The position numbers and the translations under genes were made by a program. The notes under the pieces are model-generated. The model was not told the DNA's origin. It saw only the letters and a program-made list of their open reading frames with translations, and ran no database searches. Shown here one piece after another: positions 47,346 to 55,775 of a stretch of DNA of 64,000 nt; position 1 is the first letter of the stretch; each line of letters starts with the position of its first letter. The DNA lies in NCBI GenBank assembly GCA_052170555.1, contig JBQNAI010000006.1:1-64000 (forward strand), in the 5' to 3' direction. Source of the DNA: Scybalousia_A sp052170555 (GTDB lineage Bacteria; Bacteroidota; Bacteroidia; Bacteroidales; P3).

Positions 47346-49181
47346 ATGGAAGCGATATTAACGGTTGAACATTTGCACAAATCTTTCGGGGATAAAATAA
47401 TATTTGAAGATCTTAGCTTTGGAATCAATAAGGGTCAAAAGGTAGCACTTATAGGTCGCAATGGAGAGGGTAAATCAACATTACTAAATATGTTATTTGA
47501 CGCAAATCAAAGAGATGCAGGTCGTGTAGTTTTCAATTCTTCGGCGTATCCATCTTATTTGCCACAAAAAACATGGAAAAATGACAACTTGTCCGTATTA
47601 GAAGAAATTTTATCTTCCTACGAAGATTATAATGAAGATAGAGATGCCTTTTTGTCACGTGCAAAAGAGATGATGTTTGTTTTTGGGATGAGAGAATTGG
47701 AACGCCCCTTGAATTTATTGTCAGGAGGAGAGCAAAAAAAAGTTGCGTTAGCGAAAGTGTTACTGAAAACATCGCAGTTTTACGTATTGGATGAACCGAC
47801 TAATCATCTTGATATGGATATGATAGCATGGTTAGAAGGATACTTAACAAAAAAGAATATAACCCTTTTGATAGTTACTCACGATAGAGATTTAATAGAT
47901 AAAGTTTGCACAGATATTTACGAACTTTATAAAGGGCAAATTTCACGATACAATTGTGAAAAACATGAAAATATGCATCTTTTTGACTATTTTTTAGAAA
48001 AAAAGAAGGAATATGCTACCCTTTTACAGACTGAGATTGATAAGGCAAGAAATCTTTATAATAGAGAATTGGAATGGATAAATCGTATGCCACAAGCTAG
48101 GGGAACTAAGAGTAAAAAAAGAATAGAAAACTTTCAATATGTCAAAGAAAAAGCGTTTCAAAAACAGGATAAGATACAATCAACGTTGTCAGTTGTAGAT
48201 ACTCGTATAGGAAAAAAGATTTTAGAGATAAATAGTATTAGTAAAACGTTTGAAGATAAGATTTTGATAAAGGATTTTTCGTATACATTCAAGAAAGGGG
48301 ATAAAATAGCTATAATAGGTCAGAATGGATGTGGCAAAAGTACTCTATTGAATATAATAATGGGTAAAGTTAAACAGGACAATGGTACCATTATTAAAGG
48401 TGAAACTATAAATTTTGGTTATTACCAGCAACAAGGATTGGAGGAAGTTGCCGCAAAACGTGTTATAGACGTGATCAAAGATGAAGCAGAAACAATTGCA
48501 ATCCAAAATGAGGGTAAAAAAATTGATATGAGTGCATCTTCTTTTCTTGAAAAGTTCGGTTTTAATAAAGATATGCAGTTTCATCAATACGGTTCGTTAT
48601 CCGGAGGAGAAAAAAGAAGATTATATTTACTTAAAACACTTATCAAAAATCCTAATTTTTTGATTTTGGATGAGCCAACTAATGATTTGGATATTTATTC
48701 TTTATTGACATTAGAAGAATTTTTACTAAACTACAAAGGTTGTTTATTGATTGTTTCTCACGATAGGCGATTTATAGAAAATATTTCGCAAAATCATACA
48801 TTCATATTTGAAACAGATGGTAAAATACTGGATTTTTATTTACCTTATTCCGACTATTTGCAAAGAAAAAGAATAAATAACAGACAGCAATTGCCGACTA
48901 ATCAAATTAATATTCTAAATGAGTATGAACAAAAAAAGAAACAAAAGTCATTGAAACGTAAAGAAAATAAACTTACTTATAAAGAACTAAAATTATTGGA
49001 AGATATAGAAAAAACATTGCCAATATTGGAGCAGAGAAAGGAAAATTTGGTAAACAAACTTTCTTCGGGGGAGCTTTCCAATGAGGATTTACTTAAACAG
49101 GGGGAGTTGTTGCAAATGATTATTACAGAAATAGAGCAAAAAGAGATGATATGGTTAGAGTTAAATGAAAAAGGAAATTAA
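47346..49181 (+). CDS. uup: ABC-F ATPase, Uup type
   Basis: The 611-residue protein has two ABC domains: Walker A LIGRNGEGKST with signature LLSGGEQKKVALAK and Walker B YVLDEPTNHLD; then IIGQNGCGKST, SLSGGEKRRLYLL and LILDEPTNDLD. It has the linker of ABC-F proteins and a C-terminal coiled coil (about 520-608) rich in Lys/Glu, the DNA-binding tail of Uup. ABC-F proteins have no membrane part and act on ribosomes or DNA intermediates. An upstream TTG is in frame at 47340, but the ATG at 47346 is preferred. aroB starts 12 nt after the stop. Confidence 0.93.
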   Translation: MEAILTVEHLHKSFGDKIIFEDLSFGINKGQKVALIGRNGEGKSTLLNMLFDANQRDAGRVVFNSSAYPSYLPQKTWKNDNLSVLEEILSSYEDYNEDRDAFLSRAKEMMFVFGMRELERPLNLLSGGEQKKVALAKVLLKTSQFYVLDEPTNHLDMDMIAWLEGYLTKKNITLLIVTHDRDLIDKVCTDIYELYKGQISRYNCEKHENMHLFDYFLEKKKEYATLLQTEIDKARNLYNRELEWINRMPQARGTKSKKRIENFQYVKEKAFQKQDKIQSTLSVVDTRIGKKILEINSISKTFEDKILIKDFSYTFKKGDKIAIIGQNGCGKSTLLNIIMGKVKQDNGTIIKGETINFGYYQQQGLEEVAAKRVIDVIKDEAETIAIQNEGKKIDMSASSFLEKFGFNKDMQFHQYGSLSGGEKRRLYLLKTLIKNPNFLILDEPTNDLDIYSLLTLEEFLLNYKGCLLIVSHDRRFIENISQNHTFIFETDGKILDFYLPYSDYLQRKRINNRQQLPTNQINILNEYEQKKKQKSLKRKENKLTYKELKLLEDIEKTLPILEQRKENLVNKLSSGELSNEDLLKQGELLQMIITEIEQKEMIWLELNEKGN

Positions 49182-49193
49182 TAAGTTTTTAGG

Positions 49194-50147
49194 ATGATTA
49201 GGAAGATAGAAGAGTTGACAGTGTATTTGAATGAGCAAAATTTTTCTCAATTATTTTTGTTGGTGGATAGCAATACTTCACATCATTGTATGCCTATATT
49301 GTTAGAAAGAGTGGAGCATATAGCAGACAGAGGGGCTGTATTGTTGGAGATTCCATCGGGAGAAGAAAATAAAACGTTAGAAACTGTAGAAAATATTATT
49401 AGTACATTGGTGGACAGTGAAGCTGATAGGTATTCATGTTTGATATCTTTGGGGGGAGGTGTTGTTACGGATTTAGGAGGTTTTGTTTCTTCCATATACA
49501 AACGAGGTATTAAAAATTTGAATATTCCTACGACATTATTGTCGATGGTAGATGCCGCAATAGGAGGAAAAACTGCGATAAATCATTTGGGGATAAAAAA
49601 TTTAATTGGGACATTTAATTTTGCATCGGATGTATTTATTTGTAAGGATTTTCTTTCATCTTTATCAATTGGGCAAATTAAAGATGGTATGGCAGAAATG
49701 TTAAAAACTTTTCTTGTTGCAGACAGTACAATGTTAGATAAGATGCTTGCTAATCCTACAGATAAAGACAGTTTGGTTGAATTTATTTCCCCCTGTGTGG
49801 AATTGAAGGAGAAACTTATTGCCATTGATCCTTATGATAAGGGAGTTAGAAAGAGTCTTAACTTTGGGCATACACTCGGACATGCAGTAGAAATTTTTTA
49901 TAATTTATCCCATGGTCATAGCGTGGCTGTGGGTATGCATTATGCATTAGATTTAAGTGTTAAATATCGTAATTTTCCTAAGGATAAAGCAAGGCATATT
50001 CAGCAATTTATTGAAAATAATTTTGATATTCCCGATTACGAAAAAGATATGAAGGATTTAGTGATTTTAATGCGACAAGACAAAAAGAATAGTGGAGGGG
50101 AAATAAATTTTGTACTGCTGGAAGATGTAGGTAGGATTGGTAAATGA
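49194..50147 (+). CDS. aroB: 3-dehydroquinate synthase, short C-terminus
   Basis: The 317-residue protein has the DHQS motifs SGEENKTLETVE, SLGGGVVTDLGGFVSSIYKRG, IPTTLLSMVDAAIGGKTAIN, DGMAEMLKT and LNFGHTLGHAVE with the metal His residues, ending RQDKKNSGGEINFVLLEDVGRIGK. The usual length is about 350; roughly 25-30 residues are missing after the GxIGxI-type block at the C-terminus. All catalytic residues seem present, so it is probably active but shortened. The rbfA promoter and start lie directly after and inside its 3' end. Confidence 0.92.
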   Translation: MIRKIEELTVYLNEQNFSQLFLLVDSNTSHHCMPILLERVEHIADRGAVLLEIPSGEENKTLETVENIISTLVDSEADRYSCLISLGGGVVTDLGGFVSSIYKRGIKNLNIPTTLLSMVDAAIGGKTAINHLGIKNLIGTFNFASDVFICKDFLSSLSIGQIKDGMAEMLKTFLVADSTMLDKMLANPTDKDSLVEFISPCVELKEKLIAIDPYDKGVRKSLNFGHTLGHAVEIFYNLSHGHSVAVGMHYALDLSVKYRNFPKDKARHIQQFIENNFDIPDYEKDMKDLVILMRQDKKNSGGEINFVLLEDVGRIGK

Positions 50148-50166
50148 AATAAAATTTGTAACTTTG
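50137..50166 (+). promoter_or_regulatory. Promoter of rbfA inside the end of aroB
   Basis: TTG (50137-50139), 19 nt, then TAACTTTG (50159-50166). The ATG at 50176 is only 10 nt further, so the message would be almost leaderless. Confidence 0.7.
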
Positions 50167-50175
50167 CAGATAATT

Positions 50176-50523
50176 ATGGAGAGCAAAAGAATAGAAAAGG
50201 TAAACAGATTGATACAAAAAGATTTAGCGGAAATATTGAGAGAAAAATCGCAGACTGATTTTTTAGGTGCTATAATGAGTGTGACTAAGGTTTCTATAAC
50301 TTCTGATTTATCATTTGCTAGGGTTTATGTTAGTATATTTGTTGTAGGTAATTCACATACGGATGAGCAGATATTATCTCTTTTGATGGAGAAAAAAGAC
50401 CATATTCGTTTGATTTTGGGACAAAAGGAACGGCACCAGTTGCGTATTATTCCAGATTTGATGTTTTTTATTGATGATACGTTAGAGTATGCGAAAAGAA
50501 TAGATGAACTCTTGAAAAATTGA
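50176..50523 (+). CDS. rbfA: Ribosome-binding factor A
   Basis: From the Met at 50176 the protein has 115 residues, the family length. It starts ESKRIEKVNRLIQKDLAEIL and has the KH-like core VTKVSITSDLSFARVYVSIF and RLILGQKERHQLRIIPDLMFFIDDTLEYAKRIDELL (given in part). It assists 30S maturation and 16S 5' end processing. The longer frame from a TTG at 50137 would overlap the promoter and lacks family support. The LolC/E-like gene follows after 4 nt. Confidence 0.93.
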   Translation: MESKRIEKVNRLIQKDLAEILREKSQTDFLGAIMSVTKVSITSDLSFARVYVSIFVVGNSHTDEQILSLLMEKKDHIRLILGQKERHQLRIIPDLMFFIDDTLEYAKRIDELLKN

Positions 50524-50527
50524 TTGG

Positions 50528-51766
50528 ATGAAGTTAAATATTCTAACCTTTATTACAAGACGCCTAATATTTTCTAATCGCAATAAAGGGATAGTTCACA
50601 TTATCTCTTTGATTTCTCTAATAGGTGTGGCAGTGGGCTCCTTTGCGTTGGTGACGGTATTAAGTGTGTTTAATGGTTTTACAAATGTAGCTCAAACAAT
50701 GTTGGAAAAAACTTGTCCCCCATTGCTGATAGAACCTATAAAAGGGAATATTATAGATACAAATATTATTTTTGGTAAGACCATAAAACATAATGGTTTC
50801 TCTCCCTCGTTAGAGAAGGCATTATACATACCTGTCGTGAAAACAACGGCAATGATTAGCGTAGGTAGTCAACGAAATATAATAACACTTATGGGTATTG
50901 ATGAAAGATATTTTCAATATAATGCTTTGGATTCGTGTATCGTTAATGGTAATGATGTATTTAACTCAAGAGATTCTCTTTTTTGCTTAATGGGGATTAA
51001 TCAAGCTGCCATGTTAGGACTTAATAAGGGAGCAGAAAAGATGGATATACCCGTGAGATTAACCGTACCTGCCACAAATAATAGGAATGCTATGGTAATA
51101 GAAGATAAATTGACTTCTATTTATGTATTATATCAAGCTTCTTATCAAACTCATTCTGATTTAGATGAGGGTATTGTGTTCATATCGTTGTATAAGGCAA
51201 GAAAGTTACTCAATATGTCTCCTAGTACATGCAACAGTGTATATGTATTACCGAAGAAAGAAATAGATATAAAAAAAATACAACAAGAATTGCAAAAATA
51301 TCTTACTAATAGCTATACTGTCAAAACAATATTAGAACAAGAACCGCTGTATTTTCGTATTGTTAAATCGGAAAAACTTGCTGTTTATATTATTTTGGCA
51401 TTTATTATATTCATTGCAAGTATAAATATAATAGGTACAATAATAATTTTACATATTCAAAAAGAGAAAATGAATAAAATACTTCGCACAATGGGTATGC
51501 GACTGAAAGATTTACGCAAGATATATTTCCTTTATGGTATGTCAATAAATTTTTGGGGATGTTTGCTTGGTATCTCATTAGGGTTAGTGGTATGTTTTAT
51601 GCAGCAACAATTTGGTTTGATAAAGTTGATGAAAGATGCTTTTGTAGTTGATGCATTTCCGATAAAGGTACTATTTAGAGATATAATAATTGTATTTGTT
51701 TTGGTATTATCAATAGGAGGTCTATCAATTAGAGCAATTACTTCAAGAATCAAGGAAAATATTTAG
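50528..51766 (+). CDS. LolC/LolE-type ABC permease (FtsX family)
   Basis: The 412-residue protein has an N-terminal membrane helix with the family motif IVHIISLISLIGVAVGSFALVTVLSVFNGF (given in part). A large periplasmic domain follows, then three C-terminal helices (about 278-300, 330-355, 380-400). This is the LolC/LolE layout. The complex extracts lipoproteins from the inner membrane for transport to the outer membrane. Only one permease gene lies here, 4 nt after rbfA; a LolD-type ATPase is not in the neighbourhood. Confidence 0.85.
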   Translation: MKLNILTFITRRLIFSNRNKGIVHIISLISLIGVAVGSFALVTVLSVFNGFTNVAQTMLEKTCPPLLIEPIKGNIIDTNIIFGKTIKHNGFSPSLEKALYIPVVKTTAMISVGSQRNIITLMGIDERYFQYNALDSCIVNGNDVFNSRDSLFCLMGINQAAMLGLNKGAEKMDIPVRLTVPATNNRNAMVIEDKLTSIYVLYQASYQTHSDLDEGIVFISLYKARKLLNMSPSTCNSVYVLPKKEIDIKKIQQELQKYLTNSYTVKTILEQEPLYFRIVKSEKLAVYIILAFIIFIASINIIGTIIILHIQKEKMNKILRTMGMRLKDLRKIYFLYGMSINFWGCLLGISLGLVVCFMQQQFGLIKLMKDAFVVDAFPIKVLFRDIIIVFVLVLSIGGLSIRAITSRIKENI

Positions 51767-51792
51767 GTTAGAACATAAAAAGTATATATAAT

Positions 51793-53271
51793 ATGGCAAT
51801 TGATAAAAAAGATTTGATGGTTTACAATACTATGAAAGGAGATAAAGAACCATTTATTCCTTTAAAGGAAGATAGAGTCGGAATGTACGTTTGCGGTCCT
51901 ACTGTGTATGGAGAGGCTCACTTAGGACATGCTCGTAGTGCTATAACTTTTGATATTATTTACAGAGTTTTGAAATTTCTTGGCTACAATGTGCGTTATG
52001 TTCGTAATTTTACTGATGTTGGACATTTGATTGCTGACGCTGATGAAGGAGATGACAAAGTTGAAAAGAGAGCACAGATAGAGAACAAGGAACCTCAGGA
52101 AATTGCACAGTATTATGAGATGATGTATCTGCAAGCAATGGATAGTCTTAATTGTTTGCGTCCTAATATTATGCCTATTGCTTCAGGTCATATAATGGAA
52201 CAAATAGATATTATCAAGATATTGATAAATAAAGGGCTTGCTTATGAAAATGAGGGAAGTATTTATTTTGATGTTGAGAAGTACAATCAAGACGTTAAGC
52301 CTTATGGATTATTATCTCACAGAACTTTGGAAGATACTATGGAAAATAGTCGTGAATTACTAGGACAACATGGGAAAAAGAACCCATTTGATTTTGCTCT
52401 TTGGAAGAAAGCACCAAAAGAACATATAATGAAATGGGAATCTCCTTGGTCTTTAGGTTTTCCTGGGTGGCATTTGGAATGTACGGCAATGGGAAAAAAA
52501 TATTTAGGCGAACAATTTGATATACATGGAGGAGGTATGGATTTGATTTTTCCTCACCATGATTGTGAAATTGCACAATCGGTAGGAGCATATGGGGACA
52601 TGCCGGCTAAATATTGGCTACATAACAATATGATTACCATAGAAGGAAAGAAGATGGGTAAATCTTATAACAATTTTATTACGCTTGCAGAGATGTTCAC
52701 TGGAAGTCATCATCTTTTGAAGCAAGCTTATAGCCCCATGACCATACGTTTTTTTATGCTGATGGCACATTATCGCAGTACGTTAGATTTTTCTAATGAT
52801 GCTTTGATTGCAGCAGAAAAAGGATTGGCAAGATTGATGGAGGCAAAAGCAAAAGTACATAGTTTGAAGGAAAGTGAGATGAGTAGTTTTGATGTTCATA
52901 ATATTATTGAGACAGCTTTAAAAGCAGTTTGTGATGATTTTAACACTCCCATCTTAATTGCTAATCTTTTTGAATTGTGTAAGTATATTAATAGCATATC
53001 TGATGGCAAGCAAACTATAACTAAGGAAGATAAGGGTTATATAAACAAAAATCTTAATATCATTTTAGGAGATATTCTTGGACTTAAAGAGGAAAATACG
53101 GGTAATAATACCTCTGTTATTGATGGAATGATGGGTCTTATTATGGATATACGAGCTAAAGCACGTAATGAAAAGGATTACGTTACATCAGATAAAATTC
53201 GTGATGTGCTTAAATCGTTGGGAATAGAAATAAAGGATGGTAAAGATGGTGCTACTTGGCGTTTAATGTAG
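51793..53271 (+). CDS. cysS: Cysteinyl-tRNA synthetase
   Basis: The 492-residue class I synthetase has the Zn-binding start MYVCGPTVYGEAHLGHARS with the HIGH-like HLGH (near 42), WHLECTAM and HGGGMDLIFPHHDCEIAQS Zn motifs, and KKMGKSYNN as KMSKS-like site (near 286). It ends with the family tail IRDVLKSLGIEIKDGKDGATW. It charges tRNA-Cys. A perfect 45-nt palindrome follows at 53321. Confidence 0.97.
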   Translation: MAIDKKDLMVYNTMKGDKEPFIPLKEDRVGMYVCGPTVYGEAHLGHARSAITFDIIYRVLKFLGYNVRYVRNFTDVGHLIADADEGDDKVEKRAQIENKEPQEIAQYYEMMYLQAMDSLNCLRPNIMPIASGHIMEQIDIIKILINKGLAYENEGSIYFDVEKYNQDVKPYGLLSHRTLEDTMENSRELLGQHGKKNPFDFALWKKAPKEHIMKWESPWSLGFPGWHLECTAMGKKYLGEQFDIHGGGMDLIFPHHDCEIAQSVGAYGDMPAKYWLHNNMITIEGKKMGKSYNNFITLAEMFTGSHHLLKQAYSPMTIRFFMLMAHYRSTLDFSNDALIAAEKGLARLMEAKAKVHSLKESEMSSFDVHNIIETALKAVCDDFNTPILIANLFELCKYINSISDGKQTITKEDKGYINKNLNIILGDILGLKEENTGNNTSVIDGMMGLIMDIRAKARNEKDYVTSDKIRDVLKSLGIEIKDGKDGATWRLM

Positions 53272-53320
53272 ATAAACATATTGTTATTTGCGATATACTA
53301 TGATATAATTGTATATGTAC

Positions 53321-53365
53321 AAAGTAAAGAGTATGATTAGTTCAACTAATCATACTCTTTACTTT
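53321..53365. terminator. Perfect 21-nt-arm palindrome after cysS
   Basis: Two perfectly complementary 21-nt arms (53321-53341 and 53345-53365, starting AAAGTAAAGAGTATG) around a TCA loop. No T-run follows on either strand, so it is not a standard terminator. It could be a processing site, a bidirectional stop through its length, or a protein site. The sequence is not of the R1-R8 type. Confidence 0.5.
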
Positions 53366-53497
53366 GATGTGGTAAGGATTAAATATTATTGATTTATTAT
53401 TTTATTGACTGTTGAGTGCAATGTTTTTAAATTTTTTACGTCTTTATGTAAAAGATTGAAAAAAAATATCGTTAAACCAGTAAATAAATAAATTGAA

Positions 53498-53929
53498 ATG
53501 AAAGTAAAGAAATTAGAATGGTATTTTCTATTATTTGCAATCTTATTTACAGGAGGAGTTTTTACATCTTGTGGAGAAGATGAACAAAAAAATAATGATG
53601 GATTGGCTTGTAGTGTTATAAAATACACTAAATGTAAAGAGTCCTTTGCGGAACAAGATATGACCGAGCAAGAGAAAATGGAGTATGTATTAAATGGAGA
53701 TGATCTTATAGTGACTTGCTACAATTTAGCATATAATTGTTGTGATAGTGTATTGAAAATTATGACTAAAGTGGAGGATAACAAAATTATTATTAAAGAA
53801 TTGGGAGATAATATTTGCGATTGTATTTGCCGAAGGGATGCTCAGTTCCAAATAACAAATATTCCACAAGGACATTACGAGGTAATTTTTGAGGGAAGGG
53901 GCGAGATATTTCAGATAGACATTAAATAA
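53498..53929 (+). CDS. Cysteine-rich lipoprotein next to the sigma fusion
   Basis: The 143-residue protein has a lipoprotein signal with lipobox FTSC, so the mature form is an envelope lipoprotein of about 120 residues. It has at least nine further Cys in clusters (LACSVIKYTKCK, YNLAYNCCDSVLK, NICDCICRRD) and a C-terminal IPQGHYEVIFEG beta segment. Similar small Bacteroidota lipoproteins with an NCC ... CDCIC pattern exist but have no known function. Its stop is 2 nt before the start of the sigma-factor fusion gene, so the two are translationally linked; it may sense or gate the signal passed to the sigma factor. Confidence 0.75.
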   Translation: MKVKKLEWYFLLFAILFTGGVFTSCGEDEQKNNDGLACSVIKYTKCKESFAEQDMTEQEKMEYVLNGDDLIVTCYNLAYNCCDSVLKIMTKVEDNKIIIKELGDNICDCICRRDAQFQITNIPQGHYEVIFEGRGEIFQIDIK

Positions 53930-53931
53930 GT

Positions 53932-55449
53932 ATGTCTGAGCAAGATTTGAATAACAAAGAATTTGAGAATATTTATCGCACCTATTATAAAAAAATGTTC
54001 GGTAGGTGTATGAGTTATGTACATAACCCCACCATTGCAGAAGATTTGCTACAAGATGCCTTTATTATCATTATTAATAAATTACCTACATTAAAAGATA
54101 AAACCAAGGTGGAACCTTGGATAGCTGCAATTGTAAAAAATACTGCAATCAACTACTTACGTAAAAAATCTATTTTCTCTAATATTTCTATTGACCAAAC
54201 CGTTGAACCTACAACGGAAGACGATGATAGTGTCGGAAATAAGGACGACATTGTGTCATATGATACAATACGGCAAATGATAGAGAAATTACCAGAAGGG
54301 TATAAAGAAGTATTCAAACTTGCAGTACTTGAAGGGATGTCACACAAGGAGATAGCCGACAAACTAAAGATTCTACCGACAACTTCAGCTAGCCAATTGT
54401 CTCGTGCAAAAAAAGCTTTAAAGGTGATGCTTTCTTCTTATTGGTCATTAGGTGTTGTGTCTTTGTTGATTATTATTTTTTTTATGTTTAAATTTTACCA
54501 TTTTGAAACATTCATTGAAAATAACAATTCTGATGAGTACACTTATAATACAGCCGAATCTTATCATACATCTACTGTTGATAGTATTCAAAAGTCTAAT
54601 TCTATCAAGGGGAAAAGAAAAATACTTACAGAACATTCAGCAAGTGTTGGGAAAGGCTTAAATTATATGGAAGATACTTCGTTTTATGAATTGTTCCAAT
54701 CTGATAAGGAGATTACCATTACACCTATTGATACCACTGTTACAAATGAAATGTCACTGACATGGAATCATATCGATACTATTTTCTCACATGTAGATAC
54801 TCTGCATAGACATGTAACAAAAAGTACAGATAAAGACAATGAATGGTTAGTGGGATTAGATATTTCTTCTGTTTGTGCCGGCAAAGACCAAAGCAATGGA
54901 GGAATAATTGGATTTTTAAAAGAGGACGGTTGGTCTATGGAGAATAATGCACGCAAAATTTTGAAACAAACAAAATATCATCTTCCCATAACCGTAGTTT
55001 TGTCTGCAAAAAAAATGTTGAGCAAATGCTTTTCTGTAGATGGAGGTCTTTCTTATACATTCTTGAAAACCGAATACTTGTATATGGACAATGATAGGAT
55101 AGAAGACAATTTTCAATATTTGGGGATTAAAAATCAATTGGCATATCATTACTACAGTACAAGAAGATTTAATTCATATATTGCTGTCGGAGGTACGTTT
55201 GAGACTCCTATTTATTCTAAACGTGCTATTAAATTTGCCAGTTTAAATAAAACTGACCATATTAGCACTCATTGTCAGTTTTCAGTAGGGTTTAGTATGG
55301 GACTATGTTTAAAATTGAATAAAAGAATAAGTTTTACGATAGAGCCGACTCTCAATTATTTCTTTGATAATGGCGATAAGGTCGTCACATACCGAAGTAT
55401 TAATAGATGGAATGTTAATTTACCGATAGGGTTAAGTATAAGGTTGTAA
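53932..55449 (+). CDS. ECF sigma factor fused to a TM helix and outer-membrane beta-barrel
   Basis: One continuous 505-codon frame holds three parts. Residues 12-80 are sigma region 2 (YRTYYKKMFGRCMSYV, AEDLLQDAF, VEPWIAAIVKNTAINYLRKK), and 112-166 are region 4 (IEKLPEGYKEVFKLAVLEGMSHKEIADKL, given in part, and SASQLSRAKKALK): a complete ECF sigma factor. Residues 171-190 are a strong membrane helix (VVSLLIIIFFMFKF). Residues 191-300 are a polar linker. Residues 304-505 look like an eight-strand outer-membrane barrel (WLVGLDISSV, FSVDGGLSYTFLKTEYLY, FNSYIAVGGTFETPIYS, FSVGFSMGLCLKLNKRIS, LPIGLSIRL end). In Bacteroidota the barrel-bearing partner is normally a separate gene after the sigma gene. 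No internal stop or frame change is seen. Confidence 0.85.
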   Translation: MSEQDLNNKEFENIYRTYYKKMFGRCMSYVHNPTIAEDLLQDAFIIIINKLPTLKDKTKVEPWIAAIVKNTAINYLRKKSIFSNISIDQTVEPTTEDDDSVGNKDDIVSYDTIRQMIEKLPEGYKEVFKLAVLEGMSHKEIADKLKILPTTSASQLSRAKKALKVMLSSYWSLGVVSLLIIIFFMFKFYHFETFIENNNSDEYTYNTAESYHTSTVDSIQKSNSIKGKRKILTEHSASVGKGLNYMEDTSFYELFQSDKEITITPIDTTVTNEMSLTWNHIDTIFSHVDTLHRHVTKSTDKDNEWLVGLDISSVCAGKDQSNGGIIGFLKEDGWSMENNARKILKQTKYHLPITVVLSAKKMLSKCFSVDGGLSYTFLKTEYLYMDNDRIEDNFQYLGIKNQLAYHYYSTRRFNSYIAVGGTFETPIYSKRAIKFASLNKTDHISTHCQFSVGFSMGLCLKLNKRISFTIEPTLNYFFDNGDKVVTYRSINRWNVNLPIGLSIRL

Positions 55450-55471
55450 CAATTATGTAAAAGATGATGAT

Positions 55472-55534
55472 AAAGTCCCTCTTTAAACATTTAAAGTGGG
55501 ACTTTAAAAAGTCAATGTCCCACTTTAATTTTGT
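55472..55534. repeat. 21-nt modular array R6 (3 units), with hairpin
   Basis: Units start at 55472, 55493 and 55514 and begin AAAGTCCCTCTTTAA, AAAGTGGGACTTTAA and AATGTCCCACTTTAA. The arms TTAAAGTGGGAC (55491-55502) and GTCCCACTTTAA (55517-55528) are a perfect 12-bp stem, followed by TTTT: it probably also ends the sigma-fusion transcript. Confidence 0.8.
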
Positions 55535-55711
55535 AAATAATGATTTTGGGATTTGGGATTAATATTTACTTCAGACGTACCACACTATATTACTCTAACT
55601 ATAAAACAATTCATAACATTATTTTACAGGCTAATTTATGAAATATGCACATCGGACGAAAACTTTGCTGTACTGAAAACATTGATTTTTGAAAATAAAA
55701 CAATAAAAATT

Positions 55712-55741
55712 CTTGTAAAATCAATAAAGTTTGTAACTTTG
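55712..55741 (+). promoter_or_regulatory. Promoter of korAB
   Basis: CTTG (55712-55715), 18 nt, then TAACTTTG (55734-55741), 34 nt before korA. The spacing is one less than the common 19. Confidence 0.6.
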
Positions 55742-55775
55742 CACTTTATTTTAAAGGTAATAACACTTAATTGAC

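Noticed and set aside
53400..53490. Possible ECF-type promoter (CAATG, 15 nt, CGTC) before the lipoprotein-sigma operon
   Set aside because: The motif is too short and loosely defined to call from one case; it would need several target promoters to compare.
55553..55774. 73-codon open frame before korA
   Set aside because: It covers the korA promoter and has no protein-like motif.
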